This document shows, piece after piece, positions 22,201 to 36,100 of a stretch of 64,000 nucleotides of DNA. Each line of letters starts with the position of its first letter. Within the stretch, counting starts at the first letter, position 1. The notes under the pieces are model-generated. The model was not told the origin of the DNA. It was given only the letters and a program-made list of their open reading frames with translations, and ran no database searches. This DNA is from Diphasiastrum complanatum (taxonomy: Eukaryota > Streptophyta > Lycopodiopsida > Lycopodiales > Lycopodiaceae): the NCBI GenBank assembly GCA_029204225.1, contig CM055101.1, forward strand, positions 31,216,519 to 31,280,518. Reading direction: 5' to 3'. The position numbers and the translations under genes were made by a program.

Positions 22201-25200
22201 AAACCTTCATGACTGGCCGATATTACTCAGCAAGGTCTTTCACTCATTTAAGCAAATTTTGCAGAATCAATATCAGATTGAGTTAAACAACAACAACTTT
22301 TAGGACCAAAACTAAAAAAATTACAAAAAATGGGAATTTTCAAAATCTGTTCATAATGGACCAACTGTGAAAATCGATTAAGAAGATCGATTTATCAGAT
22401 TCACAGGCACTGTCACAAATCAAAATCATTTCGAAACATCCTGCATGCATCTAACTTGACATGCATTGACTTTTTCGAAAAAACAAATTTTTTTTCGTAA
22501 ATAGCCTAGTTACTAGGAAATCTGCTTTTTGATCTAGAATTTCTAAAAATAGCTTCATGCAAGAAATCTATTGATCAATCTATTGATTACGCATGCAACA
22601 TGCATCCAAGCATGCTTACAGGTCTATCCATACATTTCCATCCGCAGACAAACACTATACTGAATTACAAGCATGCATGCATCAGAACATTTCCAAAATT
22701 TTGCAAATTTTAGTTCAAAAATTGCCAAACTTCAGACGGCCATAACTTTCTTTACAAGACACCAAATTGGTCGCTGTAAAGCACAGTACGGAGGGAGAGT
22801 GGGTCTACAAGGCTCTTGCCACATCACCCTACCACCTAGGCTTCACACGTGCGAGCAGTAAATGGCCAAAATTTAGGTACTAGGGCGCACTTTGGGAAGG
22901 TGGTAATCAGAGGGAATCCATCATATCTTTAAGCTTGTAATGAGAACCAACAGGTTCAGACCCCCATTTGATAGGTTTTCATGCCCAAAAATCACCAAAA
23001 TTACACTACTTTTTGATGTTTTGAGCACCCTATCATGTATACTGAGTCCAACCTGTAGCCCTGGAACATAGGTAGTCCTCTCTCATGACTCTTATACATC
23101 TCCATAGTCCATTAGAAGTAGCAAATCCCTCCTTGTAATGAAATCCGTAAGGTCTCCAGCAGTAGATGATGAGTGTGTACCATTACAGTTTCATAGTCCG
23201 TTGCGTAGGTGGTGTGGGTGGCACCCCTGGGTGCTCCCATGCTTGGGGGCCCCAACTCCTTTATGGCGGGAGTTGCTAGTTGCACTATCAAGATATCTGA
23301 TTTGGCCATCCCTATAAATCATTTGTGTGCCTGTATGTGAAGTTGTCATAAAATCCGTGTATCTTTCAACTTGGCTGTTTTCTGCAAAGCATTAGACCCA
23401 TGTTCCAATGTAACCTCAAGAAAACGCTTTGCTTCCTCGAGAAATATGGGTATCCGCAATACCCCTTACCCTAATGTTGAGAGCTTTATTCTTTGTAAGC
23501 TTCTTTTCCAAAAGAGTGGCTGAAAAGGCAAAGAATGGTGTAGATATTCATGTAAGAGTTGGAGAGTTCATCAACTTAAGATAGGCAATATAAATCTGCT
23601 ATCCAATGTGTATACAAGAAGGAAGCAATTATTAATTGCCAGCAAAGAGAGCCAAAACCCTGTGAAAAGAAGAGGAAAAAGGTGAGTGATACGTTGGAGT
23701 AATCATTGAATATATGCATTATATGCCTAACAATTTGGCAAGATTCTAGAAGTAATGATTGCTGGCGACAGCATGTATAGGATGGTTGCAGATTTTAAGA
23801 GAATCAAATGGCATAGTTATCTTGAATTGCTTCAACTCATTTAACAGTTTCCGAAAGAAGTAAGCTACTCCTCAAAAAATGTAAAAGCCTCTTCAGGCCT
23901 TTTGAAGATGCTAGAGCAGGTGGTGTTCCAGGGACAGGCACAAGTTATTCATTCATTAGTGTAGAAAGAAAACTTAGCGAAACCACTTAAACAAGGCTTC
24001 AAACATGTCAAATCCCTGATTATTCATGATACAAGTCATTTTGGTGATCCAGAAAACTTCTGTTGCACCCTTCACAAGTTCTCAGGTCCATCCATTGCAC
24101 GCAAAATTGATCACTGCAGTTTCTTGTGTGAAAGAGTATCATCTTCTATCACTTAACACTGACTAAACAAATAAGCGCGCTGTTCCCAACATTAAAAGAT
24201 TCTGATTTGCTTGTACTCTCTTTGCTAGTAAAGCATTTCTACTTACCTCAAATTCTTCCCTGTGATTATTTGTATTTAAATTCAATCACCCACAGCTCAA
24301 GTGTGTGATATCAACTCACTAAAGTCTCGGTACAGTGTTGAATACCATACAAGAAATGTCTATTAGCCTTTTCAAATGTTATGCCTTGAATTAGGGTAAC
24401 TTTCAATGTCACGAGAAGTTCTTTTCTTTCTTGTTGATGTTTGTTTGAACTTTGGATGAAGATGCACAATTGTTGTTGTTATTGTCAGGTGCAATGATGC
24501 TAAACATCAAAACATAGAATTCTCCTGACTTATTTCTGGGTGACAACAGCTATCCATGAGATTTTTACGAAGGAAGGTCTAGAAATTCTTGGCTGGCGAA
24601 GGGTTCCAGTTAGTGAAGCAGTTGTGGGGCATTATGCCAAGATAACCATGCCTAGCATACAGCAGATTTTTGTAAAAGTTACTGGCGAGAAAACAATCGA
24701 GGACGTAGAAAGGGAGCTATATGTTTCTCGCAGGCTGGTAGAAAGGGCAGCAGAATCTGAAGCCTGGGGAGATGACCTGTACTTCTGCTCATTGTCATCC
24801 AGAACTATTGTATATAAGGGGATGCTACGATCAGAAGTTTTAAGTCAATTTTATTTTGATCTTCAAAATCAATTATTTGTTTCTCCTTTTGCCATCTACC
24901 ATAGGCGATATAGTACAAACACAACTCCAAGATGGCCTCTGGCACAACCAATGCGATTTCTTGGCCACAATGGAGAGATTAATACAATACAGGTTGTTTG
25001 AGCCGCTACATTTTTATTAATCCCACTGCTTCATTTGTAATTGACTTTATAGACATTATGAATAAGGTAGATCCTTGTTGAACTGTGACAACTTTCTACT
25101 TGGCAGAAATCTATATGTATTATTGAATCCCTTTTCTGACTTCTAGGGGAACCTAAATTGGATGCGATCTCGGGAGACCTCTTTGAAATCTTCTGTTTGG

Positions 25201-28200
25201 CATGGCCGTGAGGAGGAGCTGCGGCCCTTTGGCAACCCTACAGCATCCGACTCTGCGAATCTAGATATGGCAGCAGAGGTATATTTAAGTGAAGTGATTT
25301 TTCTGTGGCTAGTATATTGTGGATGTTACCGGGTCATGATATTGTAGGTGCACTCAGTGCTGACTGTTTCATGAGGCTATGCAAAGTGCAATGGTCCTGT
25401 AGCTGGTAAGTTAATAGCTCTTGTAATAATAAAAGAAACAGATTACCATATTACACCTATTTATGTATACAATTGATCACTTTTCATGTTTTCCTGATTG
25501 TATCTCATTTAAACATTTCTAAAATTCCATGCCATTTCCCTGACGTGGTTTTTTGTTTGATCTTACTTCTGGGTTGATCCTTGATGCTGTGCCGGTTTTT
25601 TGACAATTGAAGGTCATCTTATGTGTTTCCACACAGTTCAGTTATGTTCTTTTCAGATGCATAGCTTGCTACCAAACAAATTATCTGTAACATCTTGTGC
25701 TGATTCTTGAATGCTTTGACTAGAGCTTTACAAGTACTTTCCAGCCCATCTATATACAATTTTAGAGATAATTTGCTAGGTTTATCGGGAGTTTTTCTTG
25801 TTGACATTTTTATATTTTGCCTGTAAGCTGTTGATGAGGAGTGGACGGAGCCCAGAGGAAACACTGATGATTCTTGTTCCAGAGGCATACAAAAATCATC
25901 CTACACTTACTATCAAGTATCCTGAGGTTTGTACTGATCCCTTCAAGGTGATGCTGCTATTATGCATGACATGTTGATGATGTTCTTTCCTGGCTGTCGG
26001 CCATCATTGTTCTGTGATAATTGGTTGTGATAATTGTTAATTTGTAAAGTGAAGCAAGCTTACTCGAATGCACAGGATGTTAGTACATAAACTTTGTCTT
26101 TTTCGCTTGTGAATAATATGCCAATCGATTCTTATGCAGGTCATAGATTTTTATGAGTATTACAAGGGACAAATGGAAGCCTGGGATGGACCTGCATTGT
26201 TACTTTTCAGGTATAGTTGCTCTTATTTGCTGCATGCCTGTACTAACAACAGAAGAGCAATGTAGCAAGATTTTGTGTATAGGCATTGGATTCTAGCACT
26301 AGTACATTAACAATTAAGGTTAGGTCAAATAACTAACATGCATCAAGAACCAATGAGAGGATTCCTGTAAATATCTGAACAACCTGTCCAAAATAATCCA
26401 AATTCAAACTACAAATCGAAGGCCCACTAGAAGTGACTCAACCCTGAATGGTCCCAGCAGGAATAATTGGTCATTAACGACTAGCAGAGTACTAGCTGTA
26501 GGATCATCTAACTACCTCTGAAGAGGTAAGATTTGAAGTTTGTTGACTCCCAAGATTTTGGAAGCCTTACGAAACAGTTAAAAAAAAATGAAAGTTTTGT
26601 TGTTTTCGGCAATGCCCTGCAATGTGAAAGGCATTACAGAAAACTTTAGTCATGCCTTTCTATGTGGAAGGCATTACAGATCTACATTCATGAGTGAAGT
26701 TGCAGGTGACATAAATGATTATACTTTTGATGGGCCTGCAACAAGGATGTGTGTGTGCCCATGGCATCATCATCATCGTCCACCCTCACGATGTTCGTCA
26801 CAGACTTATCCTCATGACATTATCAATTTATAGACATTTTGATACATATCTAGACAATTGATTCATTTGAGCTTTTAATGTGAGTTCTCTTATCTGTTCC
26901 AAACTTGGTATAATCACTTCGTTCTAGCTACGTATAGTATATTGCTAAATGCATCATAGTTTTCTGTTAGAGTCATTCTACGCTCTCTTAGTAACACACC
27001 AAAGATGTATTCTTTAGTCTTATGTACCATACTAGAGCTTCTTCTCTTTCTCTCTATCTCTCTTTCGCATGCTCTCCTCCCTCTTGTTAGACAATTGAGT
27101 GTTCTAATTTGAACAAGTGTAGGCTAGAGAATATGTTTCAAAAAGCATCTGCTGGACCAAGTCCAGGTTCAGGTTTTTTTACTTGTGCTATAAGGAGATT
27201 TGAACCATGCCAACTTCTCTGTTTGTGCTGTGTGTGACCGATAGCCTTGTTTTTTGTTTCTGTGTCTGCACTATGATCTATCTTTCCATTGCTACTTCTA
27301 TGAGTTTTCAACCATGATGTGTTGGCATGGAGAGATTTAATAGGAGTCATTGAACATGATGTTTGATGAGTGGTTGAAGGTACGAAAGATAAACTCGTTG
27401 CAAGAGCTCTGATGTAGGAGTAAATGGGAGCAGAAAGATGCAAAAGCAGATACTTTACCATTGTGCTTTGCTTAGCAGATTTACAAATTCATCATGTGAG
27501 TGTTGCTAGGAACATAAAGGAGGCATGGAAAAGATTGATATCAACATTCAGCCAAAAGACTGTAGCAACTCAATGCTCATCTATGCATCAAGAAAGAGTT
27601 CGACAATATGCATTTGTTGGAGAATGAAAGTGTAGCTTCTCATGTCAACATTATAAGAGTAATGATAGATCCACTGGTAGGAGTATGGGCACCGAATAGT
27701 GAAAAAGACTGCATCTTTGTCCTACTTGCAACCCTTCGATTGAGTTGTTGTGCCTCTTGCAAATCAAGTAAACCTGACCTTGGCAAATGCAACTATACTC
27801 TTCATAAGAAGAAATTTGAAGAAAAGTATGTGAAATTGTAGTGATTCTAATAGTTCTACAACCACATGCCTCGCTAAATCTCAAGCTAAGTGAAATGCAA
27901 ATCAAGAATTCATGGAAAAGCCAATACTAATAAAATGAAGAAACGTGCCAGAGTATGTTTGTTTGACAAGGAACCAAGACATGATTGACATTTGAGATTA
28001 AGTGGTAGAAGATGTCAAGGAAATCAAAGAAATGCTACACAATGACATGGATCATTGGGTGGTGATTCAAGTATCCAAAATATGGCTGACTGAATATGTA
28101 TTCTGGTGGATCCATGTTGGGTGGCTCAAGGAGCCTTTATAACCTGGTTCCTTATGGTGATCCTTAGAAACAAAGTCTAGGAAATTAGTCTTTGGACTTT

Positions 28201-31200
28201 TGAGTGAGAGCTTGCCTGGTAAAGCTACAATAAGGACATTTGACTCAATGCTCAATCGTAGAGCATAATCCATGCTCACCCACAAGCCCGAGATCAACAT
28301 TGATGTCCGAACAACGAGATCCATCCACTAGGTAGTGAATAAGTTGTTCCTTACCACCATTGCCCATCCCACTAGGGAGATGTCACCTAGTTTCGACGAT
28401 TATCCGGGCTAGTGTATTAGTGTTAGGGACCCAACTCCCTTGGGTCCCAAACCCAGACTTGAGACTGGACGATGACTGGGCCTGTTGACTTGGTGACTCG
28501 TGCCTGTTGACTTGGTGACTATGTGATGTGGTTAAGTCACTTGAGAGTCTACTTTAGTGTCCACAAGTTTTTTCTGAGTTACTTACCGACTTTGAGGCAT
28601 AGACCGAGTATAATTGGTCTTGAGTTCTAACTCCAATTGTTACCTAATATCATTGGGCTTTACCTTTGTTGAGCTAGTGTTCAGTTTTCACTTTCAAAGG
28701 CTATTGCTCTATCCTCTTGGCTTAACACTGCACCTATGGCAAATTGCAATGCCACTTGTGTCCCTCTCTTTATCAAATGGATTTATGGTTATCAACAACT
28801 CTGGCAAATTGCAATGCCACTTGTGTCCCTCTCTTTATCAAATGGATTTATGGTTATAAATTGCAATGCCACTTGTGTCCCTCTCTTTATCAAAAGGATT
28901 TATGGTTATCAGCAAGCCTGAGGATTGGAGTCGTGGCTAACGCCTCCTTCGAGGCCTCAAATGTGTGTTGAACTTCAGCATCCCATTACACCACAATGTT
29001 ATTATTTTGTAGCTGGTTTGTTAGAGGAGTAACTACCCAGGCATAGTTCCTATTGAACCTTCAGTAGAATTTACAAATGCCTAGAAATGATTGTAGTTGG
29101 AATTAATCGATAGGCCTCGACCACTACCTTACCACAGCCACCTTGGCTGGATCAATTGAGATATCCTTTGTTGTCACTACGTGACCAAGGTACTCGACAC
29201 AAGTCTTACAAAACTAACCATTGGCATACAAAGTAGAAACTCGAACTTGCCAAATAGAATTTGGAGATAGTTCTCATGCGTTGCTACTGCTTTAGTATAG
29301 ACAAGTATATCATCAATGAAATTGATGACCAACTTGCTCATAAAATCACGCAAGAAGTCATTCATGAGCATCATGAACCCAAATGGCAAAAAAAAAAATT
29401 CATAATGACCAAAATGGGTTTGGAAGGCCGTCTTCGTCTCGAATCTATATCTAATGGCACCCACTTTTGAGATCTATCCTACTAAAAATGGTTGCACCTT
29501 GCAACTCATCCAAAAGGTCATCACTCTTGGGCATTTGATACGTGCGTTGTACGATGGTTTTGTTCAATCCCTTGTAATCCACGCACATCTGAAAGCTATT
29601 ATCCTCTTTCTTAACAAGCTGATGACTAGGGTCCAGATGGTCATGATACCTTGCTTTTCTGACAGCTTGTTAGGCAGTCGCATGGAGTCACGACTTACCT
29701 CTCCCAACTTGGGCCAGGTGTCCCCTTCAGTTAGTAGATGTCACCAACCAGTCGCCTTGGGTCTTTTGGTAACTCGGCCATACCGAGATCACATTAGAGC
29801 TGAACTAGGCTCTAACAATGAACTTGGTCTTCTATAGATTTTCACTTTCAAACCATGTGTGTGTATCAATGTGCTGCCGCAACCCTTCCCTGGTCAGGGA
29901 GACCAAGGTCACATATGATGGAAGACACTCTTCAAGTCAATCATGTAAAGTAGATGGAAGTTCATTAATGAACACAACTATAAACTCCTCCCTAAGTTTT
30001 TTGGTCTAGGTTCTTAGTAAGGTTAGTCTTCTTTTGACACACATCATTCTCACAAGCAAAAATTGACATATCGAACAAGAAACAAACAAACAAACACTTA
30101 TTGTGAACCTTACGCAACTACGCTATTGTGATCAAAGGTCCTGGAGGCATATCAGGCTCACCACGCAGGGGATGGATTCTACCATCGTCCAAAAACTTGT
30201 ATACATGAGTATATCCCAAGCAATGTAGGGTTTCATGGCCACATGCCAACAGATTCCAAGCAGTGAGCACCACATCGAAACAACCAAGCGGGTTATCTCA
30301 AAATTCGACGACTCCTTATAGCCTTGAATGGTTAGAAGCGGACCTACAACCATGGCATCCCACACTTGTACACCCTTTCCATCAACCATTTTGACTGTGT
30401 ATTGGTACAGGGACAATAGTGTGCTCATTCTTAACTGTTTTTTCAAAGCAAAGTCAATAATGTTATGTGAGGACCCAATGTTAAATAGAATTACGACATC
30501 CTTAGTTCTTGAAGTTCTTTTTTCCTAGACCACTTTAACTAAGAGCTCATGTCTGTTGTTGTAATGGCTTCAACATGAGGCTGATTTTGATGAGTAGGGG
30601 GCTACTAGTAGGGGAGTAGACATTAACCGTCTCCTCCATGGTATAATCATAGCCTATGATAAGAATCACTCTTTCACGCTTTCAATGAGAAAAAGAATTA
30701 ATACCCTTAGATAAAGGGGTCGTTGCCTCAAATTAGGGCTGCCTCTCGAGTATCATTGGATATCCTCAACTAGGAAGTTCTTGGTTATCCACAAAAAGAG
30801 AGGAAGCGAGAGACAAAGAAAGAAAGAAAGCTTTATTAATGTCTTTTCCATGCCAAAAAGCATATAAGACTAGTAAATGTACATGTCAAGTATGTGATAA
30901 CAGTGGGAGCGTATGAAACATCTCCGAAACAGAAACAAAAATAACATATCTGAATGCTATGAACTGAACTGAAATAAATGTGATGATATATGAAATATGA
31001 AACATGTGGAAGCATAGGTATGGCTAAGTGTCTAAACGTTGACATGATCTCAAGAAGAAGCTCGACTTCCAGAGTATCAAATCAATTTTCATCGGCTACA
31101 CTACTTCAGATCAAGCTTACAAGTTGTTCTCTTCTACTCTCGACTTGTGTTGCAGCGGATTGCGATCCGGAAGGATCTCGATCCGGATCGAGCATTCCGG

Positions 31201-33143
31201 ATCACCAGTGTTCCGGGACCAGAAACGCCGTCCTGGAATGCGAATAAAATTTCAAATTTTTTTATGTGGGCTTCAGTATGCTTTCAATGCTTTCAGTATG
31301 CTTTCGATGCTTTGCTTTGCACATGATTTCATTTCACACAATACTGTAGAAAATGATATAATAGTGAAAAATAACTTGATGGTAGAAAATCACTGAATGC
31401 TTCGAAAATGGATGACAATGGTCTTGAAATTGATGGCAAACTTGATAAATGAACCGCTCTTGAGAAAACCTTCCATTTGATACCCATATTGGCATTAAAA
31501 AATTTCAAAAAAAAAAAGCGTTCCGGGAAACCCTAATGGTAAATTTCGAAACGTGATCCAGAACGCGATCCGGATTGCGTTCCGGATTGTGGCCTGCAAC
31601 TTTGCTCTCGACGAACAACTTACCAACGACGAATCCGAAGATGATGATGTTGCAGTTCAGCAACTACAGCATGATGAAAATAATCAACTTCCTTTATTAC
31701 CCAGAAGATCGACAAGAACTAGCCGACTTGTCCGACTCTTCCGACATATCGAACTTTCGAATTCCTCAGTTGACTATTCCTATTGAAGGTCCAAGCTCGT
31801 CTACTTTCGACAATCAACTTATCAACGACAAATCTGAAGATGATGATGTTGCAGTTCAGCAACTACATCATGATGGAAATGATCAACTACCTTTATTACC
31901 CAGAAGATCGCAGACCACCTAACAGGTATATCGGCGAGTCTGCAGCTTACCTTGTTTAGGAGCGAAGAGGCACTCAGTCAGCCCGATTCCGATCTCTGGA
32001 AAGAAGCTATGGATAAAGAGTATTCATCTCTTATCAAGAACCAGACATGGACGATTGTCGAATTACTTGCCAGCAAAAATGTAGTTGATTGTAAATGGAT
32101 ATTCAAAATCAAATACAAGGCAGACGGAAGCATCGACTGAAGAAAAGCTCGACTTGTAGCTAGGGGATTTTCTTAGGTACATAATGTCGATTACATTGAG
32201 ACTTTTAGTCTAGTAGATAAGCATTCTTCTATCCGACTTTTGCTATCATTTTCCGCTGCTGCAGATTTGGAAATACATCAAATGGATGTACAGACAACAT
32301 ATCTTAATGGAGTTATTGAAGAGGACATTTACATGGTGCAACCTAAAGGTTACAATATCGAAGGTAAACACAATCATGTGTGTAAACTCCATAAAGCACT
32401 TTATGGCTTGAAGCAATCTGCTCGGGCATGGTTTCAAAGGATCGATACTTTCCTTATTGATCACGGCTACACACCAAGCTCTTCAAATTCCAATGTTTAC
32501 TTCAAGACAATGCAACAATCTTTTATCATTATCACTTTGTATGTGGACGACACACTGCTTTTCAACAACAGTATCGATCTACGCGGAGTTGTCGTAATGT
32601 AAATTTGAGACTGTGTGATAATACCGAGTCTAAATAGTGTGGCAGAACTGGGAACCCTGCTATGTCCACCTCAATAAAATGAGTCCGTTTGGCTTAACCG
32701 CAAACTGTCGCTACCAAGTACGATCGAGATATGCCCGATATAGAAGCATCTGATATACTGATGAGTACTTGAGGGGAGATTTGCAATGGAGATACCAAAT
32801 GACTCAAGGAGGAAGTGGGATGCCTGAGAGAACCATGACATTTAGTATCCCTGATCATGAAGGTAATGTGAGGAAGCAAGTGCTATCTGTGTATGTCTCA
32901 CATTTGCATCTGGAAGAGCTCGAACTCTCTGAATATATGCAATAAGCTGGAAAGCTGCATCACTCTGAATGGGTGGAACAACAAACTCTGCAAGAAGGAT
33001 CTCGTGTGGAATAGAGGGCTTTGCCCGAATCATACGAGCTAACATGGTGGTCTGTGATCATGAGATGTTGGCTCAATGTGATGAGGAAGACCAGTACACC
33101 ATGTCTCTGCTGCATACAATACTGTGGGGGTGACAATAGTATC

Positions 33144-33187
<44 letters not shown>

Positions 33188-36100
33188 CATAGGTCCCGCG
33201 GTACTGGGTACCGCGGTACCATAATATATAATATTTTTTTTTAATATTTTCTTTAAAAAATAATAATAATAATAATTTAGTGGGCAATATGGGTATCATC
33301 TTGAAGCTCTTGACGAGAGCAATGCATTTATGCAGGTTGCCGGTTTTGACAAGAGTAGTGCATTTATGCAGGTTGCTCCAACTTCTAATGAATGCCTCTC
33401 AATGTGGTAGTTATATAGTAGCAACCACCATCTGAGAGAGCGAACAACCAAAGGACCAAGGGGATGCAAAACACCAAAAAGTGTGTTTTCACTCAGGGAG
33501 TCGGAAGGCCAAATTATGAAGAGGCCGGACCCTGCCGATGGAGGGCTCTGCCCCCTCTGCCCCCCAAACCCCCCGCTGGGGGGCTACTACCCCCCAGACC
33601 CCCTGTTTCTCAGGGGTCTTTGCCCCGCGAACTCCCCAGGACTTCCTGCTATATAGAAACTGTAATCTAGCTATCTCATAACCATCATGGTCTCACAGTA
33701 GACCCTATACTAACCAAGGTTGCATCCCGATTCGAACAGGTCGATTCGAACCGGCCGGTTCGAACCGATTCTTTGAGGTTCGAACCGCCAGGCCAGGTTC
33801 GAATCGGAAAACGGTTCGAACCTTTTTTTTTCAATTCTTCAAAAAAACAGTCAAACATTCACTGATAGTACGATACTTAAATTTTAATAGCTAAACAATT
33901 TCAATCTTCCTCTAAATTTACAGATATCAGAATTCAGGATAATCAGATCTCTAAGCTCTTGTGAGTCGTGACGGTGTGACTTGTGACCTGTCGTATCAAC
34001 TTTCAAGATTCAATTTTCAAAACAGAATCTACAGAAATTAGAATGACATTATGACTCATGACCCAAGTTTAAACAGACTACATAGTACATAGTACATACT
34101 AGTTAGCAGTTGCCAGTAACTGGTAACTACAGTTAAAACTTAAACAGGTTACAAAGTCCAGACTACATAGACTGTACATACTACAGTTAAAAGTTAAAAC
34201 TTAAAACTTAACTTCAGGAATTAGAAACTTGAAACTTGAAACTAGATTCTAGAATCCATAATATATCATGATTCATGAATCATAACAAAGTAGTAAATAC
34301 AAATGAAATCCAGGTGCCTCATGAGTCCGGTCACCAATGTAATGCGCGATGTGTCTGATGATAAAATTTAAATCATGATGTGTACATATGTGACATGTCA
34401 TACTACACTGTACAGTCACCAGTGTAAATACTAAACAACTCAAGAGTCAATGCTCATCTAGTGACATAAACATCGTAGTGTCATCTACAGACTAGTAACT
34501 AGTAACTACAATGATCTAATGTACATACTAGTAACTACATTCATCTGAAGACTGACATCAATGAGCATTGAGCAGGGGCCAGGGCCCAGGCTGTAGTGAG
34601 CACTCTAAGCTCTCCTACGCCTGAGTCTCCTCCCACTCGCTGGTGGTGCTGTGGAGCCTGCTGTGGCCTCTCGAGTGGTAGGCTCAGCTGCGAAATCCTC
34701 ATCAGAGGCAGAGCTATGATGCCCCTCATCCTCGTCCCCGCCCTCCTCGGACTGCTCATCCTCATACTCCTCCTCCCTTGAGGACTCTGACCCTGACGAT
34801 GCCTCAGACTCAGACTCAGACTCGTCCTCGGGGCTATGAGCACGGGAGCTGCTAGCCTCTCCTACCCTCCTCCTACGCTCTGCTCGAGTGACAGGCCCTG
34901 CACAATGCACACAAACAGGGACAAACGTGTTATTGCCTGCAAATTAGTAAATTACAATTTACGATAATTAGTAACTTCAAACTTCAAAAATTTAATTCAA
35001 GACCTGTCACCTTACTACTTAGACAATCCTAATTTCTCACCTGCACTCTGCATGGGCTCCTCATGGAGGAATGCGTACACGTCCTCTTCTGACTGGTCTC
35101 TCGGTGGCAACTCTGGAACCTTTGCCACATCGATCAGATCAGGATTTACCTACGCACATGTCACAATGCACATTGAAATCAACGCAAAATTTGGAGGGCA
35201 GAGTCTCGACAAAAGTAAAAATCTTGCTACAGTCTAGTATCTACTATCATCTATGTAGTATGATCTATTTAGTATCTACTTAGTACTAACTGGGTCCTGG
35301 GATGATGGATCACATGTTAGAATTAGTAATTATAATTTATGGCTTACAAGTTACCTGGATAGGCTCTGCGGTGGTCTGGAGTCTACCCAAAAGTCTCAGG
35401 TTGGCATGTACATACACCAACCTCTCCAACTGCGCTGATGATAGTCGATTCCTCTTCTTCGTGTGAATCATGGAATGGACACTCCAGTTCCTCTCACAAG
35501 CGACTGCAGTGCAGTCCTGTGAGAGAATCCTGATGGCAAGGCGACGCAATTTGGGGACATCAACCCCAAACTTCGACCACCATGACACGGGACGTAGCTG
35601 GCCTGAATCACAGTTCAAGGGGCAGTTAGTACTTACTACTAGCAACTTGCAAGATGCAACCAAGTTCCACGTTCCAACAAGTTACAATATGATTGACTAA
35701 CTGTGCAGTAAAATGCGAAGTAACAAGTTTAAACTGTAATGGACCATGCCACATGAACAAGTTTATTACCTTCTCTCAAAAGCGCCGGGCCAGTGGCGAA
35801 CTCTAAGGTCTCCTGCCTAAAAATCTGAAGCTCATCCAGCAGGTTATCCTGCTCGCGTACATTAGGATATACTCGGGAGATATAGGCATTCCAGCCATCC
35901 CTGAGCTCCCTATCTGTGAATTGCTCCTCATTCCTCCAAAGTGGATGGAGTATGTGGGCCATGGCATGCAGGGGCCTATGAAACCACTCCCACCTGCTCA
36001 ACCAAAGGAGCCGGACCTCCGTAAGCCTGCAAGAATTAAGATTCAAGAGTCAAGACAGTAATAATCGTACAATATAGTACAATGTACATAATAGATCAAT

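Larger units (their letters stand above)
31036..32583 (+). pseudogene. Ty1/copia pol fragment (post-integrase region to RT)
   Basis: The + strand starts with the post-integrase [15 protein letters not shown] block (about 31075-31120), is interrupted by a MITE (31145-31604), and continues with acidic [20 protein letters not shown] and its duplicated copy. RT follows: [71 protein letters not shown] and LYVDDTLLF (YVDD active site). It ends there; RNase H and LTRs are absent. A stop and frame changes occur around 32140. Confidence 0.82.

Noticed and set aside
33545-33625. C/G-run segment as a CpG island or promoter
   Set aside because: Few CpGs, mostly homopolymer runs; no TATA or transcript start signal nearby. 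Kept only as a hairpin-prone unassigned segment.
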